Shown in pieces: positions 27,024 through 36,351 of a stretch of DNA of 56,668 nucleotides; position 1 is the stretch's first letter; every line of letters starts with the position of its first letter. Location: NCBI GenBank assembly GCA_033765345.1, contig JANRIC010000015.1, forward strand, positions 1 through 56,668, written 5' to 3'. The notes under the pieces are model-generated. The model was given only the letters and a program-made list of their open reading frames with translations. It was not told the DNA's origin and made no database searches. A program made the translations under genes and the position numbers. The stretch is from JANRIC01 sp033765345 (GTDB lineage: Bacteria; Bacteroidota; Bacteroidia; Cytophagales; Microscillaceae).

Positions 27024-28181
27024 TTATCCGGGTATTTGATGCGGTCTGTTGAGGAGTATGTTGACCAACATATCGCGGATTTCATTCAATATTGGATTTA
27101 CGTTATTTGTCATCAAGATAATCGTGTGTCTTTCGCTAGGCATTCGAAGAAAGAGACATTTAAAACCTAACCAACCGCTCATGTGATAGATACATTGATC
27201 TTCTTGATTGAGGTACCAGCCAAAACCATAAGGAAATTTAACCCCGTTCGCTAATTGTACGGGTTGCCAGGCTTTTTGAAGCGTAGCCTGACTCATCGGT
27301 TTTTCCAGATACAATGCCTGATCTAAAAGGTATAAATCATCCATAGTAGAGAAAATCCCACGGTCACCATATATTTTATTGAGAAAATTATCGTCATAAA
27401 TACTTTGATTGTCAGGCTTGAATCCAATAACTTTTTTGGGGATTTTTTTATCATTTGAATAACCCACAGGGAGATAGGTGTTTTTCATATTCAAAGGGCC
27501 GAGAATCTTCTCTTGTAGCACAGATGGAAATTTCTTCTTCGTAACAAATTCTATCACTTCTGCCAAAACCACATAATCTGTATGGTTAAACTCCCACTGA
27601 GTACCCGGATCAAACATAAGCGCAGGGCGATCTTTGATTACCCAGTTGAGAATGTCACGATTGGTGGCATAAGTCATCAAATCTTCCGAATTTGAATAAA
27701 AGTAGGAGACATAATCAGTGAGTCCGGAGGTGTGTGTCAGCAGATGATAAATTGTAGTATTTTTGTAAGGCCAGCCTTTGACATAATAATAGACAGGATC
27801 CTCGTATTTGATTCTTTTTTCTTCTGCCAACATCATGATGAGCATCGAGGTAAACTGTTGGCTTAGAACCCCAATCTGGAAAACCGATTTTGCATCCAGA
27901 GGTGTTTTATTCCGAAAATCAGCATATCCATAGCTCTTCTTAAAAAGAACCTTTCCATGCTCCACCACGAGTACACAACCGTTAAAAAGCTCCTTTTGGT
28001 GGAGACGATCCAGAATAAGTTCAATTTTCTGTTTTTTTATTTCGGAAAGTTCTCGACGCAGCGAATCCAGCTTTAACCTGATAAGCTCTTCACGGCTGGT
28101 TTTTTTGGACGAACAATGAGTTCCAAAAAATAATAGCAGTAAAATAGGAGCTAATATCAGTTTTTTATACAAAAAAACCAT
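27024..28181 (-). CDS. beta-lactamase/PBP-fold lipoprotein lacking catalytic residues
   Basis: 385 residues with the class C beta-lactamase-like serine hydrolase fold: AKSVFQIG, TTIYHLLTHTSGLTDY, PGTQWEFNHTDYVVLAEVIE, and YGFGWYLN. The N-terminus is a probable lipoprotein signal (Cys23). The SxxK motif, normally GSxSKQF, reads GVLSQQF, so the nucleophile is Val105 and the Lys is Gln108. The YxN motif reads FNH (198-200). The reading frame is intact, so this is a pseudoenzyme rather than a broken gene, perhaps a peptidoglycan or peptide binder. A charged coiled segment (about 29-60) follows the lipid anchor. Confidence 0.82.
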   Translation of the reverse strand: MVFLYKKLILAPILLLLFFGTHCSSKKTSREELIRLKLDSLRRELSEIKKQKIELILDRLHQKELFNGCVLVVEHGKVLFKKSYGYADFRNKTPLDAKSVFQIGVLSQQFTSMLIMMLAEEKRIKYEDPVYYYVKGWPYKNTTIYHLLTHTSGLTDYVSYFYSNSEDLMTYATNRDILNWVIKDRPALMFDPGTQWEFNHTDYVVLAEVIEFVTKKKFPSVLQEKILGPLNMKNTYLPVGYSNDKKIPKKVIGFKPDNQSIYDDNFLNKIYGDRGIFSTMDDLYLLDQALYLEKPMSQATLQKAWQPVQLANGVKFPYGFGWYLNQEDQCIYHMSGWLGFKCLFLRMPSERHTIILMTNNVNPILNEIRDMLVNILLNRPHQIPG

Positions 28182-28202
28182 ATCCTATATTAAAAATAAA
28201 AA

Positions 28203-28231
28203 AAACTGTCAAAATATTGGTTTGACAGTTT
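28203..28231 (-). terminator. terminator of the small lipoprotein gene
   Basis: AAACTGTCAAA (28203-28213) pairs with TTTGACAGTTT (28221-28231). On the minus strand the stem is followed by eight T residues. It lies between the small lipoprotein gene and the serine-hydrolase homologue and separates their transcripts. Confidence 0.8.
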
Positions 28232-28249
28232 GGTAGAATTATGCACAGC

Positions 28250-28591
28250 TTAGTTGGCTGCTTTTGTGCTGTCAGTTTTGGTAGAATCAACTGCCGTAGT
28301 AATCTGAACGGCTTCACCGGATTTGTTTTCTCCAAACATTTTTTTTCTGATTTCAATGGCTTTTTTCTCGCTTTCCGGTGTATTTTCATATTTATTTTGT
28401 GTCTGGCGGGGTTCTGCTTCTGGGCTGTCTCCATAAATATAGGTGTCCTTTTTGCGATAATCTTCGGTATCAGCAGTTACTTTATTATAAATATCGGTGC
28501 GGCATGAAGCCAAAGAGAAGATCATCAAAAACGCCAAACCGGTTAGTGAAGAAAAAACTTGTTTGAAAATAGTAGAAATCTGCTTTAGCAT
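28250..28591 (-). CDS. small lipoprotein of unknown function
   Basis: 113 residues. The start at 28591 gives a clean lipoprotein signal with lipobox LASC (Cys near 30); a longer in-frame ATG at 28741 would overlap the upstream gene and hide the signal. The mature part is short, charged and probably disordered, with Glu/Lys/Thr/Asp-rich sequence ending TDSTKAAN. A minus-strand -7 box TACCTTTG (28648-28655) lies about 57 bases upstream. No family recognised. Confidence 0.7.
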   Translation of the reverse strand: MLKQISTIFKQVFSSLTGLAFLMIFSLASCRTDIYNKVTADTEDYRKKDTYIYGDSPEAEPRQTQNKYENTPESEKKAIEIRKKMFGENKSGEAVQITTAVDSTKTDSTKAAN

Positions 28592-28688
28592 AAGATGAAT
28601 AGATTTAAGTCCTGGTATTACTCTATTGCCCAAAATTAAAGGCCTAGCAAAGGTAAAAAGATTTAGAAAATTAAAAGCTCTTAGGTGC

Positions 28689-29030
28689 TTATTTTTTCCA
28701 AAATGAACGAATACTGTATGCCGTAAGCGCGGAAAAACCACCTACCAATGCTCCGATTGCCACTGTAAGGACAAACATCCACTCCGAAGACGGCAAAAAC
28801 CCAAAAAATTTGGTCATACGCTCAAGTAATAAACCTTCATTACGCTGGCTTAAATAATAAGCCTGGATAAACCAGACCAAACCCACCGCCATAAAACCCG
28901 AAAGAAAAGCTACCCAGCCAGAACGACCAAAAAACAAAGCCGCTACAAAAGCATCTACAGCCACCAACCACCAGTGATAAAAGATCGTCTGCGTAATAAA
29001 AACCAATAAAGCAATAATAATGAATAACAT
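28689..29030 (-). CDS. small membrane protein, four predicted helices
   Basis: 113 residues with hydrophobic segments at about 2-20, 24-40, 44-62 and 86-108, and a conserved-looking LFFGRSGWVAFLSGF loop. I do not recognise a named family; such proteins of this size are common in Bacteroidota. It follows sixA by 23 bases on the same strand and is probably cotranscribed with it. Confidence 0.72.
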   Translation of the reverse strand: MLFIIIALLVFITQTIFYHWWLVAVDAFVAALFFGRSGWVAFLSGFMAVGLVWFIQAYYLSQRNEGLLLERMTKFFGFLPSSEWMFVLTVAIGALVGGFSALTAYSIRSFWKK

Positions 29031-29053
29031 AGTATGAATATTATAGCGTATTT

Positions 29054-29551
29054 TCAGATATTTTCTTTAGGAGTCTCCAACCAGATCAGATGCCCCAAAC
29101 CTTTAGAAATCAAACCCCAGCTTTCTACATCAAAGCCTAAATAGGCTATCCCGCAAGTAGGAATAAAAGTAATGGACGTATCGCCTAGGTAATCTGCCAA
29201 CATCGTAAGACCCGGATTGTGACCTACCAGATAGACCCGCTTGGCAGAATCAGGAAGAAAATTTACTACTTGCAACAAAGTATGTAAATCAGCATCATAA
29301 ATATTTCGCTCAAATATAATAGAGTCTTTAGAATAATGGAATGACTTCGCAATAATTTCTGCGGTTTTACTCGTCCGTTTGGCTGGGCTTACACAGATCA
29401 AATCAGGGGCTAATTGACGGTCTCGCAGCAATTCTCCCATCGTTTCAGCATCCCGAACCCCCCTTTTTTTTAAGCTTCGGTCAAAATCATCCTGCCCAAT
29501 ATGAATCTCCTCCGCTTTTGCATGTCTGATAATTAATAGTTCTCTTTGCAT
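29054..29551 (-). CDS. sixA: SixA-type histidine phosphatase
   Basis: 165 residues of the histidine phosphatase superfamily. The catalytic RHAKAE motif places His10 as the phosphate acceptor, with the second His at LVGHNPG (His111). Short length and the RHA rather than RHG signature match SixA proteins, which dephosphorylate phosphohistidine on phosphotransfer proteins. The substrate in this organism is unknown. It is divergent from topA with a 209-base spacer. Confidence 0.86.
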   Translation of the reverse strand: MQRELLIIRHAKAEEIHIGQDDFDRSLKKRGVRDAETMGELLRDRQLAPDLICVSPAKRTSKTAEIIAKSFHYSKDSIIFERNIYDADLHTLLQVVNFLPDSAKRVYLVGHNPGLTMLADYLGDTSITFIPTCGIAYLGFDVESWGLISKGLGHLIWLETPKENI

Positions 29552-29760
29552 AAATGCAATATTTGTGAAAAAAACCGATAAAACAATTTTTTTTGTAATC
29601 TTTCTTATTGCATAAGAAGTTTAGTAGGATTAATTTTTGAGGGTAATAAAAAACAAACTTTTTACCTTCAAATTACGATTTACTTATAGTAATCACATAA
29701 GTGCCTGGTAGAAGATCAAGAAACCGTGTTACAATTAATTTAAAAGAAAGAAATCATTAT

Positions 29761-32118
29761 ATGCCCAAGAATTTAGTTATTGTTGAATCACCGGCCAAAG
29801 CCAAAACCATAGAAGGATACCTGGGAAGCGATTTTTTAGTGAAGTCTAGTTACGGTCACGTCAGAGACTTACCCAAGAATAATCAAGCAATTGATATTCA
29901 AAATGATTTCAACCCAACGTACGAAATATCCTCCGACAAAAAGCAGGTAGTATCCGAGTTGCAGAAATTAGCCAAAGAAGCCGAAATTATCTGGCTTGCC
30001 ACAGATGATGACCGCGAAGGGGAAGCCATATCCTGGCACCTCAAAGAAGCCCTTAAGCTCAAAGAACACAGCATCCGAAGAATCGTGTTCCGTGAAATTA
30101 CCAAAAATGCCATTACCAAAGCCATCCAATCTCCCCGTGCAATTGACGTTGACCTGGTCAATGCCCAACAAGCACGCCGAATTCTAGACCGCCTTGTGGG
30201 TTTTGAAATTTCACCCCTGCTCTGGAAAAAAATCAAGACCGGTCTCTCCGCAGGCCGGGTGCAATCCGTAGCTGTCCGCATGATCGTAGAACGTGAGCGA
30301 GAAATTGAAGCCTTTAAACCTATTTCTTATTTCAAAGTGCAAGCAAACTTTAAGCTCAAAGACCAAAAAACTTTATTAGCCGAGCTGCCCCCACGCATCG
30401 AAAATCAACAAGGCGCACAAGACTTCCTCGATAAATGTATCGGTGCTGAATTCTCCATCAAAAATCTTGAAACCAAACCCGCCAAAAAAACTCCGGCACC
30501 TCCTTTTACAACTTCTACCCTCCAGCAGGAAGCAAGCCGTAAATTACGTTTCTCCGTAGCCCAAACCATGACCGTGGCACAAAGGCTCTACGAATCTGGA
30601 AAGATCACCTACATGCGTACTGACTCTACCAACCTCTCCGAAGAAGCCATCGCCGCCGCTGCCAAACAAATCGAGAAGCTCTACGGCAAAGAATACATCC
30701 AAAATCGCAGATTCAAAACCAAAACCCAGGGTGCTCAAGAAGCACACGAAGCCATCCGGCCTACTGACTTCTCCGCCTTGCTCGTAAGCCAGGATAAAAA
30801 CGAACAAAAACTCTACGAACTGATCTGGAAAAGAGCCATTGCCTCCCAAATGGCTGATGCCTTGCTCGAGAGAACCACTGCCACCATTGCCATCAACCCA
30901 ATCCTTTATATACAAAATACCGGAAAGAAAATCACCATGCCTGACCTGGTCGCCAAAGGTGAGGTGATCAAGTTTGAAGGTTTTCTTAAAGTCTACCTCG
31001 AATCAACCGACGACGAAGACGACGAAGGCGAAACCAGTGGAATGCTTCCGCCCCTTACAATCGGGCAAATCCTGAATCTCCACGAAATGCTTGCTACCGA
31101 AAGATTCACTCGCCCCCAACCTCGCTATACCGAAGCCAGTCTGGTAAAAAAACTGGAAGAAATGGGCATCGGGCGACCCTCTACCTATGCACCAACCATC
31201 TCTACCATCCAAAAAAGAGGCTATATCGTCAAAGAAGACCGCGAAGGCAAAGAAAGGCTTTACCAAGAATTGATCCTCAAAAACAACCAAATCACCCAAA
31301 AAACCAACACTGAAATTACAGGCCGTGAAAAAGCCAAACTTTTTGCTACCGATATAGCCAGTGTCGTGAATGACTTTCTGGTATCTAATTTTGACGACAT
31401 CCTGGACTATTCCTTTACAGCCAATGTGGAGAAACAATTTGATGAAATTGCAGAAGGAAAAAAAGAATGGGTCAAAATGCTTCAGGAATTTTATGATAAT
31501 TTTCACGAAAAAGTAGAAAGTACCCAGAAAATTGACCGCTCCGAAGTGCCTTCAAGTCGTGTGCTTGGCAAAGACCCTAAAACAGGGAAAGATATACTGG
31601 TGATTTTAGGCCGCTACGGAGCTTTTGTCCAAATCGGAGAAACCCAGGAAGACAACGAAGAAAAACCACCCCGTGCCAGCCTTCGGGTAGGGCAAAGAAT
31701 GGAAACCATTACGCTCGAAGAAGCCCTGGAACTCTTCAAACTGCCCCGCGATGTGGGTATGTTTGAAAATAAAAAAATTGTTGCCGCCGTCGGCCGTTTT
31801 GGACCTTACCTGCGACACGACAATCAGTTTTATTCGCTCAAAGAAGACGACCCGCTCGAGATTCAGGAAGAAAAAGCCATTGAGACCATTCTGCAAAAGC
31901 GCAAAGCCGACGCCGAAAAAACCATCAAAACTTTTAAAGAAAATCCTGAAATTCAAATCCTCAACGGACGCTGGGGACCTTATATCAAATTTGGCAAACA
32001 AAACGTCAAAATCCCCAAAGGCAAAGAAGCCTCCGAACTAAGTCTGCTCGAGTGCCTCGAGCTGATTGAGAAAGCTCCTGAGAAAAAAAGCAAAGGTTCA
32101 AAAAAGAAAAAATCTTGA
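29761..32118 (+). CDS. topA: DNA topoisomerase I
   Basis: 785 residues of a type IA topoisomerase that relaxes negative supercoils. The TOPRIM domain starts at residue 2 (KNLVIVESPAKAKTIEGYLG) and contains TDDDREGEAISWHL. The active-site Tyr284 is in ITYMRTDSTNLS. The C-terminus has three Topo_C repeats (ILGRYGAFVQIG, AVGRFGPYLR, LNGRWGPYIKFG) rather than zinc fingers, and ends in a Lys-rich tail. ATG 29761 is chosen since MPKNLVIVESPAKAK is the conserved start; a GTG at 29701 would add 20 unconserved residues. Confidence 0.97.
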   Translation: MPKNLVIVESPAKAKTIEGYLGSDFLVKSSYGHVRDLPKNNQAIDIQNDFNPTYEISSDKKQVVSELQKLAKEAEIIWLATDDDREGEAISWHLKEALKLKEHSIRRIVFREITKNAITKAIQSPRAIDVDLVNAQQARRILDRLVGFEISPLLWKKIKTGLSAGRVQSVAVRMIVEREREIEAFKPISYFKVQANFKLKDQKTLLAELPPRIENQQGAQDFLDKCIGAEFSIKNLETKPAKKTPAPPFTTSTLQQEASRKLRFSVAQTMTVAQRLYESGKITYMRTDSTNLSEEAIAAAAKQIEKLYGKEYIQNRRFKTKTQGAQEAHEAIRPTDFSALLVSQDKNEQKLYELIWKRAIASQMADALLERTTATIAINPILYIQNTGKKITMPDLVAKGEVIKFEGFLKVYLESTDDEDDEGETSGMLPPLTIGQILNLHEMLATERFTRPQPRYTEASLVKKLEEMGIGRPSTYAPTISTIQKRGYIVKEDREGKERLYQELILKNNQITQKTNTEITGREKAKLFATDIASVVNDFLVSNFDDILDYSFTANVEKQFDEIAEGKKEWVKMLQEFYDNFHEKVESTQKIDRSEVPSSRVLGKDPKTGKDILVILGRYGAFVQIGETQEDNEEKPPRASLRVGQRMETITLEEALELFKLPRDVGMFENKKIVAAVGRFGPYLRHDNQFYSLKEDDPLEIQEEKAIETILQKRKADAEKTIKTFKENPEIQILNGRWGPYIKFGKQNVKIPKGKEASELSLLECLELIEKAPEKKSKGSKKKKS

Positions 32119-32131
32119 GGGAAAAGGCAAA

Positions 32132-32160
32132 GGCAAAAAGTTTAGCCTTCGCTTTTTGCC
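32132..32160 (+). terminator. possible hairpin between topA and the Ada-like gene
   Basis: GGCAAAAAG (32132-32140) pairs with CTTTTTGCC (32152-32160) around an 11-base loop. It overlaps the 3' end of the converging gene and lacks a T run, so it is at best a weak terminator for topA. Confidence 0.35.
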
Positions 32161-32987
32161 GCCTCCCAGCCTATGATCGCTGTTTTACGCAGACCCCCCC
32201 AATGATACTGACCCAAAACTCCCGTAGATTGGATCACCCGGTGGCAAGGAATTAGAAATGCTACCGGATTATTTCCGATTGCCGAACCCACAGCCCGAGA
32301 TGCTTTGGGGTTTTGGATGTACCCTGCAATATCACCATAGGTAACCAAGTTGCCCATAGGAATTTTGAGTAAAGTTTCCCAGACTTTGAGTTGAAAATCA
32401 GTTCCTTTCAAATGAAGTTTGATCCGATCAAGCTTTTTCCAATCTTGAGTAAAAATAAACAGCGCGTTTTGTTGAATGAGGTCAAGTTTCTGATGATAAT
32501 GAGCCTGCTGGAATTGACTCTGAAGATTCTCCAGTGCCTTGTTTTCTTCTTCTTCAAAAAAAGCCATGTGACAAATCCCTTTTGGAGTAGAAGCAATCAA
32601 AATATTTCCAAAAGGGCTTTCAGCAAAGCTGTAATTAATTTGAAGGTTTTCACCACCGTTTTTATATTCGCCCGGAGTCATCCCTTCTATCTTCACAAAC
32701 AAATCATGTAGCCTACCAGTACCTGAAAGCCCCGTATCATAAGCAGCTTCTGACAAAGACACCTTGCCTTCTTTGAGCATTTTTTTGGCATGAGACAGGC
32801 TGATAAACTGCAAAAACTTCTTCGGACTTGTACCCACCCATTCAGTAAACAAACGCTGAAAGTGGTATGGACTCAAATGTACGTGATCAGCTACTTCATC
32901 CAGATTGGGCTGATTTCTAAAGTTGTTTTGTAAATAGTGAATGGCTTCTGCAACTCGCCCGTAATCAATTTTTTCTTGTGTACTCAT
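32142..32987 (-). CDS. Ada-like AraC / O6-methylguanine-DNA methyltransferase fusion
   Basis: 281 residues. Residues about 8-110 form an AraC-type DNA-binding domain (YHFQRLFTEWVGTSPKKFLQ) and about 118-275 an MGMT domain with the active-site PCHR (Cys248), plus VTYGDIAGYI and SRAVGSAIGNNP. The protein removes methyl groups from alkylated bases by transfer to Cys248. It lacks the N-terminal zinc domain that senses methylphosphotriesters in E. coli Ada, so induction must differ. A minus-strand -7 box TATTTTTG (33010-33017) lies just upstream. Confidence 0.92.
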   Translation of the reverse strand: MSTQEKIDYGRVAEAIHYLQNNFRNQPNLDEVADHVHLSPYHFQRLFTEWVGTSPKKFLQFISLSHAKKMLKEGKVSLSEAAYDTGLSGTGRLHDLFVKIEGMTPGEYKNGGENLQINYSFAESPFGNILIASTPKGICHMAFFEEEENKALENLQSQFQQAHYHQKLDLIQQNALFIFTQDWKKLDRIKLHLKGTDFQLKVWETLLKIPMGNLVTYGDIAGYIQNPKASRAVGSAIGNNPVAFLIPCHRVIQSTGVLGQYHWGGLRKTAIIGWEAAKSEG

Positions 32988-33205
32988 AATAAGATGTTTT
33001 TGAATACTACAAAAATAGCACGTCCGGCATCCTCCGAAAACCCGAAAATTGCGCTATTGATGGAAAGGAAGCTTTGCCTTAGTAAAACAGTTGGTAAATC
33101 GGTAATTTACTTTTCTAAAACCAAAGGGGCTGGAGTCATAATTTGGGAGTTTGCAAGGGTTTTATTCAAAATTTAGATGCTCATTGATCAAGGCAGGTTT
33201 GGGTT

Positions 33206-33934
33206 TCAAAGTTGTAGTTTACTCAACGCTTCCTGTGCCTGATTCATCCATTTTTTCACCTTACGCTTTTCCAGTTTGTTGAGGTGGTCGTATTCAGATA
33301 AAATTTCCTCAAATACCTGTGCGGCTTTTTCGGTTTTATGGTGGCGAATTAAAAACTGCCCATAAGCAATTCGATTCTCATAACCGGTGTAGGGAGTGTC
33401 GAGTGCTTCCAATTCCTTTTCGGCGGCTTCGGGCTTACCCAATTGCTCCAGCGCAAGTGCGTAATGAAGTCTGGCGGGGGATTTTTGAAAATCTTTATTT
33501 TTTAAAACCAATTGCGCCCGCTCTAAGGCTTTTTCATAATTTTCCATCTGATAATAAGCACTGACCAATTGTGTGTTGACGTGGGGGTCATCCTGGAAAA
33601 GCCCCGTCAGCGAGGATTCATATAAATCAATGGCTTTTTGAGACTCACCCAGGGCGAGATAGGCATCTGCAAGCGCAATTTTATTTTGATGGGTATCTGC
33701 AAAAGCCAATCGTTTTTCCAGTTGTTTGATTTGTGCCCCCGGATTTACAATTTTAGTCAAATCCTGCTGTACATTTCCCAAATCACGCAGCCGCAATACT
33801 TCGGCGGCAATGTACACCAGAGAGCCTACGACAGGCACAAGCACAATCAGCCAAATCCACCAACGATCTTTTCGGTTGTTGATGACGTGAAGCACACAAA
33901 GAATCTGTATAAAAACAATAAAGTAGTACGACAT
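33206..33934 (-). CDS. TPR-containing membrane protein
   Basis: 242 residues. Two membrane segments at the start (SYYFIVFIQILCVLHVI and WIWLIVLVPVVGSLVYIAAE) resemble a PLDc_N-type anchor. A cytosolic region with about four TPR-like repeats follows (IALADAYLALGESQKAIDLY, LVSAYYQMENYEKALERA, LHYALALEQLGKPEAAEKEL). Probably a scaffold; partner unknown. ATG 33934 is preferred over 33997 because the first membrane helix then starts at residue 2. It is divergent from the epimerase gene. Confidence 0.78.
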   Translation of the reverse strand: MSYYFIVFIQILCVLHVINNRKDRWWIWLIVLVPVVGSLVYIAAEVLRLRDLGNVQQDLTKIVNPGAQIKQLEKRLAFADTHQNKIALADAYLALGESQKAIDLYESSLTGLFQDDPHVNTQLVSAYYQMENYEKALERAQLVLKNKDFQKSPARLHYALALEQLGKPEAAEKELEALDTPYTGYENRIAYGQFLIRHHKTEKAAQVFEEILSEYDHLNKLEKRKVKKWMNQAQEALSKLQL

Positions 33935-34072
33935 AAGTGCTGTTTTAGGAAAACTTTGCCGCAATTTAAGTGTATAAACGCAATTTCCCAAAATCACCGC
34001 TAAAAGTAAAAATTGAATTTAGCAATGATTCCAATTTTGCTTTTTATTTTTGGACTCATAAAAAATTCGATT

Positions 34073-35260
34073 ATGTTACAACTATTGAAAACCTACCGCA
34101 ATATTTATCAAAATACCCTGCTTCAGGATGTAATTCCTTTCTGGGAAAAAAACTCCCCCGATCAAGAGTTTGGAGGGTATTTTAGCTGCCTAAACAGAGA
34201 CGGGAAAGTATTTGATACCGACAAATTTATCTGGATGCAGGCACGGCAGGTTTGGACATTCTCGATGCTCTACAATGAAGTAGAGCAGCGTCAAAGTTGG
34301 CTAGATATGGCTCGTTTAGGGGCAGAGTTTTTAAAAAAATACGGACGCGATGCACAGGGAAATTGGTATTTTTCTCTGAACCGGGAAGGAAAACCTTTGA
34401 TGCAAGCCTTCAAAATCGGTTCGGACTTTTTGGCTTGTATGGCTTTTGCCCAATACGGCAAAGCAGCCCAGGAGCAGGAATCTCTTGATATTTCGCTCCA
34501 AACCTACCAAAATATTCTGCTTCGCAGAGACAATCCCAAGGGCATTTATAACAAAGCTTATCCAGGTACACGCCCTTTGAAAAGCTTTGGGATTCCGATG
34601 GTTTTATCCAATTTGGTCTATGAGCTGGAAGACTATTTAAGCCCCCAACAGATTGAAGAAACACTTCAGTTTTCAGTACGCGAAGTCTTAGATTATTTCT
34701 GGAAACCCGAACGGCAGCTCATCTTTGAAAATATACAACCCAACGGCGAGCTCTCCGACTCTTTTGAAGGCAGACTCATCAACCCTGGGCACGGGATGGA
34801 AGCCATGTGGTTTATTATGGACATTGCCCACAAACAAAACGATCAGGCACTGATCATACAATGCAAGGATATTTTGTTGGCAGTGCTGGAATTCGGCTGG
34901 GATCGTGAATATGAGGGTTTTTATTATTATCTGGATGCCGACGGTCACCCGCCTTTACAACTTGAATGGAATCAAAAACTTTGGTGGGTGCATCTGGAGG
35001 CTCTTGTAGCTTTGTCAAAGGCTTATCTCTACACAGGTGATCCTCAATGCTGGGAATGGTACGAGAAGGTACACCGTTATACCTGGACTTGCTTTCCCGA
35101 CCCCGAATACGGCGAATGGTTCGGCTATCTGAACCGCAAAGGGGAGGTGCTGCTTCCGCTCAAGGGTGGCAAATGGAAAGGCTGCTATCACGTTCCCCGG
35201 TCTTTGTATTTGTGCGGTCAGGTTTTTGAGCGTTTGTTAGAGAAAGAGGACGGGCGTTGA
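34073..35260 (+). CDS. N-acylglucosamine 2-epimerase (AGE) family protein
   Basis: 395 residues with an (alpha/alpha)6-barrel pattern. Recognisable blocks are GGYFSCLNRDGKVFDTDK, WMQARQVWTFSMLYN, the HGMEAMWFIMD region with the conserved His, and KLWWVHLEALVALSKAY. Members interconvert GlcNAc/ManNAc, cellobiose or mannose and glucose; RenBP-like activity on N-acyl sugars is the likeliest, but substrate cannot be fixed from sequence. An upstream in-frame ATG at 34025 and others would add a hydrophobic extension; I use ATG 34073, which starts at the conserved LKTYRNIYQ. Confidence 0.87.
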   Translation: MLQLLKTYRNIYQNTLLQDVIPFWEKNSPDQEFGGYFSCLNRDGKVFDTDKFIWMQARQVWTFSMLYNEVEQRQSWLDMARLGAEFLKKYGRDAQGNWYFSLNREGKPLMQAFKIGSDFLACMAFAQYGKAAQEQESLDISLQTYQNILLRRDNPKGIYNKAYPGTRPLKSFGIPMVLSNLVYELEDYLSPQQIEETLQFSVREVLDYFWKPERQLIFENIQPNGELSDSFEGRLINPGHGMEAMWFIMDIAHKQNDQALIIQCKDILLAVLEFGWDREYEGFYYYLDADGHPPLQLEWNQKLWWVHLEALVALSKAYLYTGDPQCWEWYEKVHRYTWTCFPDPEYGEWFGYLNRKGEVLLPLKGGKWKGCYHVPRSLYLCGQVFERLLEKEDGR

Positions 35261-35352
35261 GGGTAAAAGGATTTAAAAATTTTGGTTCTTCCCTGATTGG
35301 TGATGAAGTGTGTTAAATTGGCACTACGAAATACGGTAAAACTAAATTTTAT

Positions 35353-35946
35353 TTATTTTTCTGCAATTTCAATCATCAGCCCCACTTCGCCCTCAACAGC
35401 TTTTTTATCGTATTTTTTGAGTCCTTTCAGTTCTTTGATGTCCTTTACTGCGATAATATCTTCTTCTTTTAGTTTGGCAAAATAGTCTCGGAGTTCATTT
35501 AATCTACCTAGGAATTTGCCATTCACGATGATCAGCGGATTTTCAGGAGAACCACCTAATTTAAAAAAAATAGGAATGGACATCCTGGTATTAACGGGTT
35601 TATCCTGAATAAGACCTGGCTTCCAATGAGTAGCTTCTTTGACTACTCGTATGGCTTCTTCATCGCAACCCAAGCCGATAGCTTTCAGAATAGATACATC
35701 ACTGACCGAGCCGTCTTTACGAATCACAAATTGAATAAATATTTTTCCCTCAATGCCAATTCTTCGGGCTATTACGGGATATTGTATTTTTTTGACAAAT
35801 TCTCTATACAAGGCTTCCATACCACCTTCATAAGTGGGGGCTACCTCTACCTCGAGATACACCTTGGAGGTATCCGTTTGAGATTCTTGTGCAAAGGTCT
35901 GAAAACAGACAAAGCCCATTAAAAGGACATGAAGTAATAATTTCAT
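35353..35946 (-). CDS. TonB C-terminal-domain protein with plug-like tail
   Basis: 197 residues. A signal peptide (MKLLLHVLLMGFVCFQTFAQ) sets the start at ATG 35946; the frame is open further upstream but without a credible start. Residues about 35-130 match the TonB C-terminal domain (YPVIARRIGIEGKIFIQFVI, GCDEEAIRVVKEATHWKPG). The last 55 residues (PLIIVNGKFLGRL ... KYDKKAVEGEVGLMIEI) resemble the end of a TonB-receptor plug (A...YG..G..GVI.I). There is no transmembrane anchor typical of energy-transducing TonB, so it may be periplasmic. Energy transduction is uncertain. Confidence 0.8.
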   Translation of the reverse strand: MKLLLHVLLMGFVCFQTFAQESQTDTSKVYLEVEVAPTYEGGMEALYREFVKKIQYPVIARRIGIEGKIFIQFVIRKDGSVSDVSILKAIGLGCDEEAIRVVKEATHWKPGLIQDKPVNTRMSIPIFFKLGGSPENPLIIVNGKFLGRLNELRDYFAKLKEEDIIAVKDIKELKGLKKYDKKAVEGEVGLMIEIAEK

Positions 35947-36351
35947 CAGATTGGGATGTTTAAGACTGCGTAAAGCTAGGGTCTGTAAGCCACATAAACA
36001 ACCTATATGGGATGAAATATCCTGTGTTTTGCATACTAGGGCTGGATTCTGAAAAGGATAACCGATAAAAAACTCCTGGATCGTAAATTTAATCATTTAT
36101 TCATAGCCTGAGGCATTCTTTTTGCGTATATCAGTCATATAATATTTTCAACCCCCTGAATCTCATCTTACTTAGTACATTTTATAACGGATACTTCATT
36201 ACAACTACCTTAAAATGTATTTTCATCGGCTTCTTAACGCGTGTTTCTATAAAATAAACGAACTTTTGCAAACAAGAAACACTATACAAACCTAAGTTTA
36301 CTTGCAGGAATAGTATCATTGATCCGAAATAATATTTAAAATGACCATCAC

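Noticed and set aside
27024..28181. Active beta-lactamase conferring resistance
   Set aside because: The nucleophile Ser and Lys of SxxK and the Tyr of YxN are all replaced, so hydrolysis is not expected.
28592..28741. N-terminal extension of the small lipoprotein gene
   Set aside because: It would overlap the upstream membrane-protein gene and bury the lipoprotein signal; ATG 28591 gives a proper lipobox.
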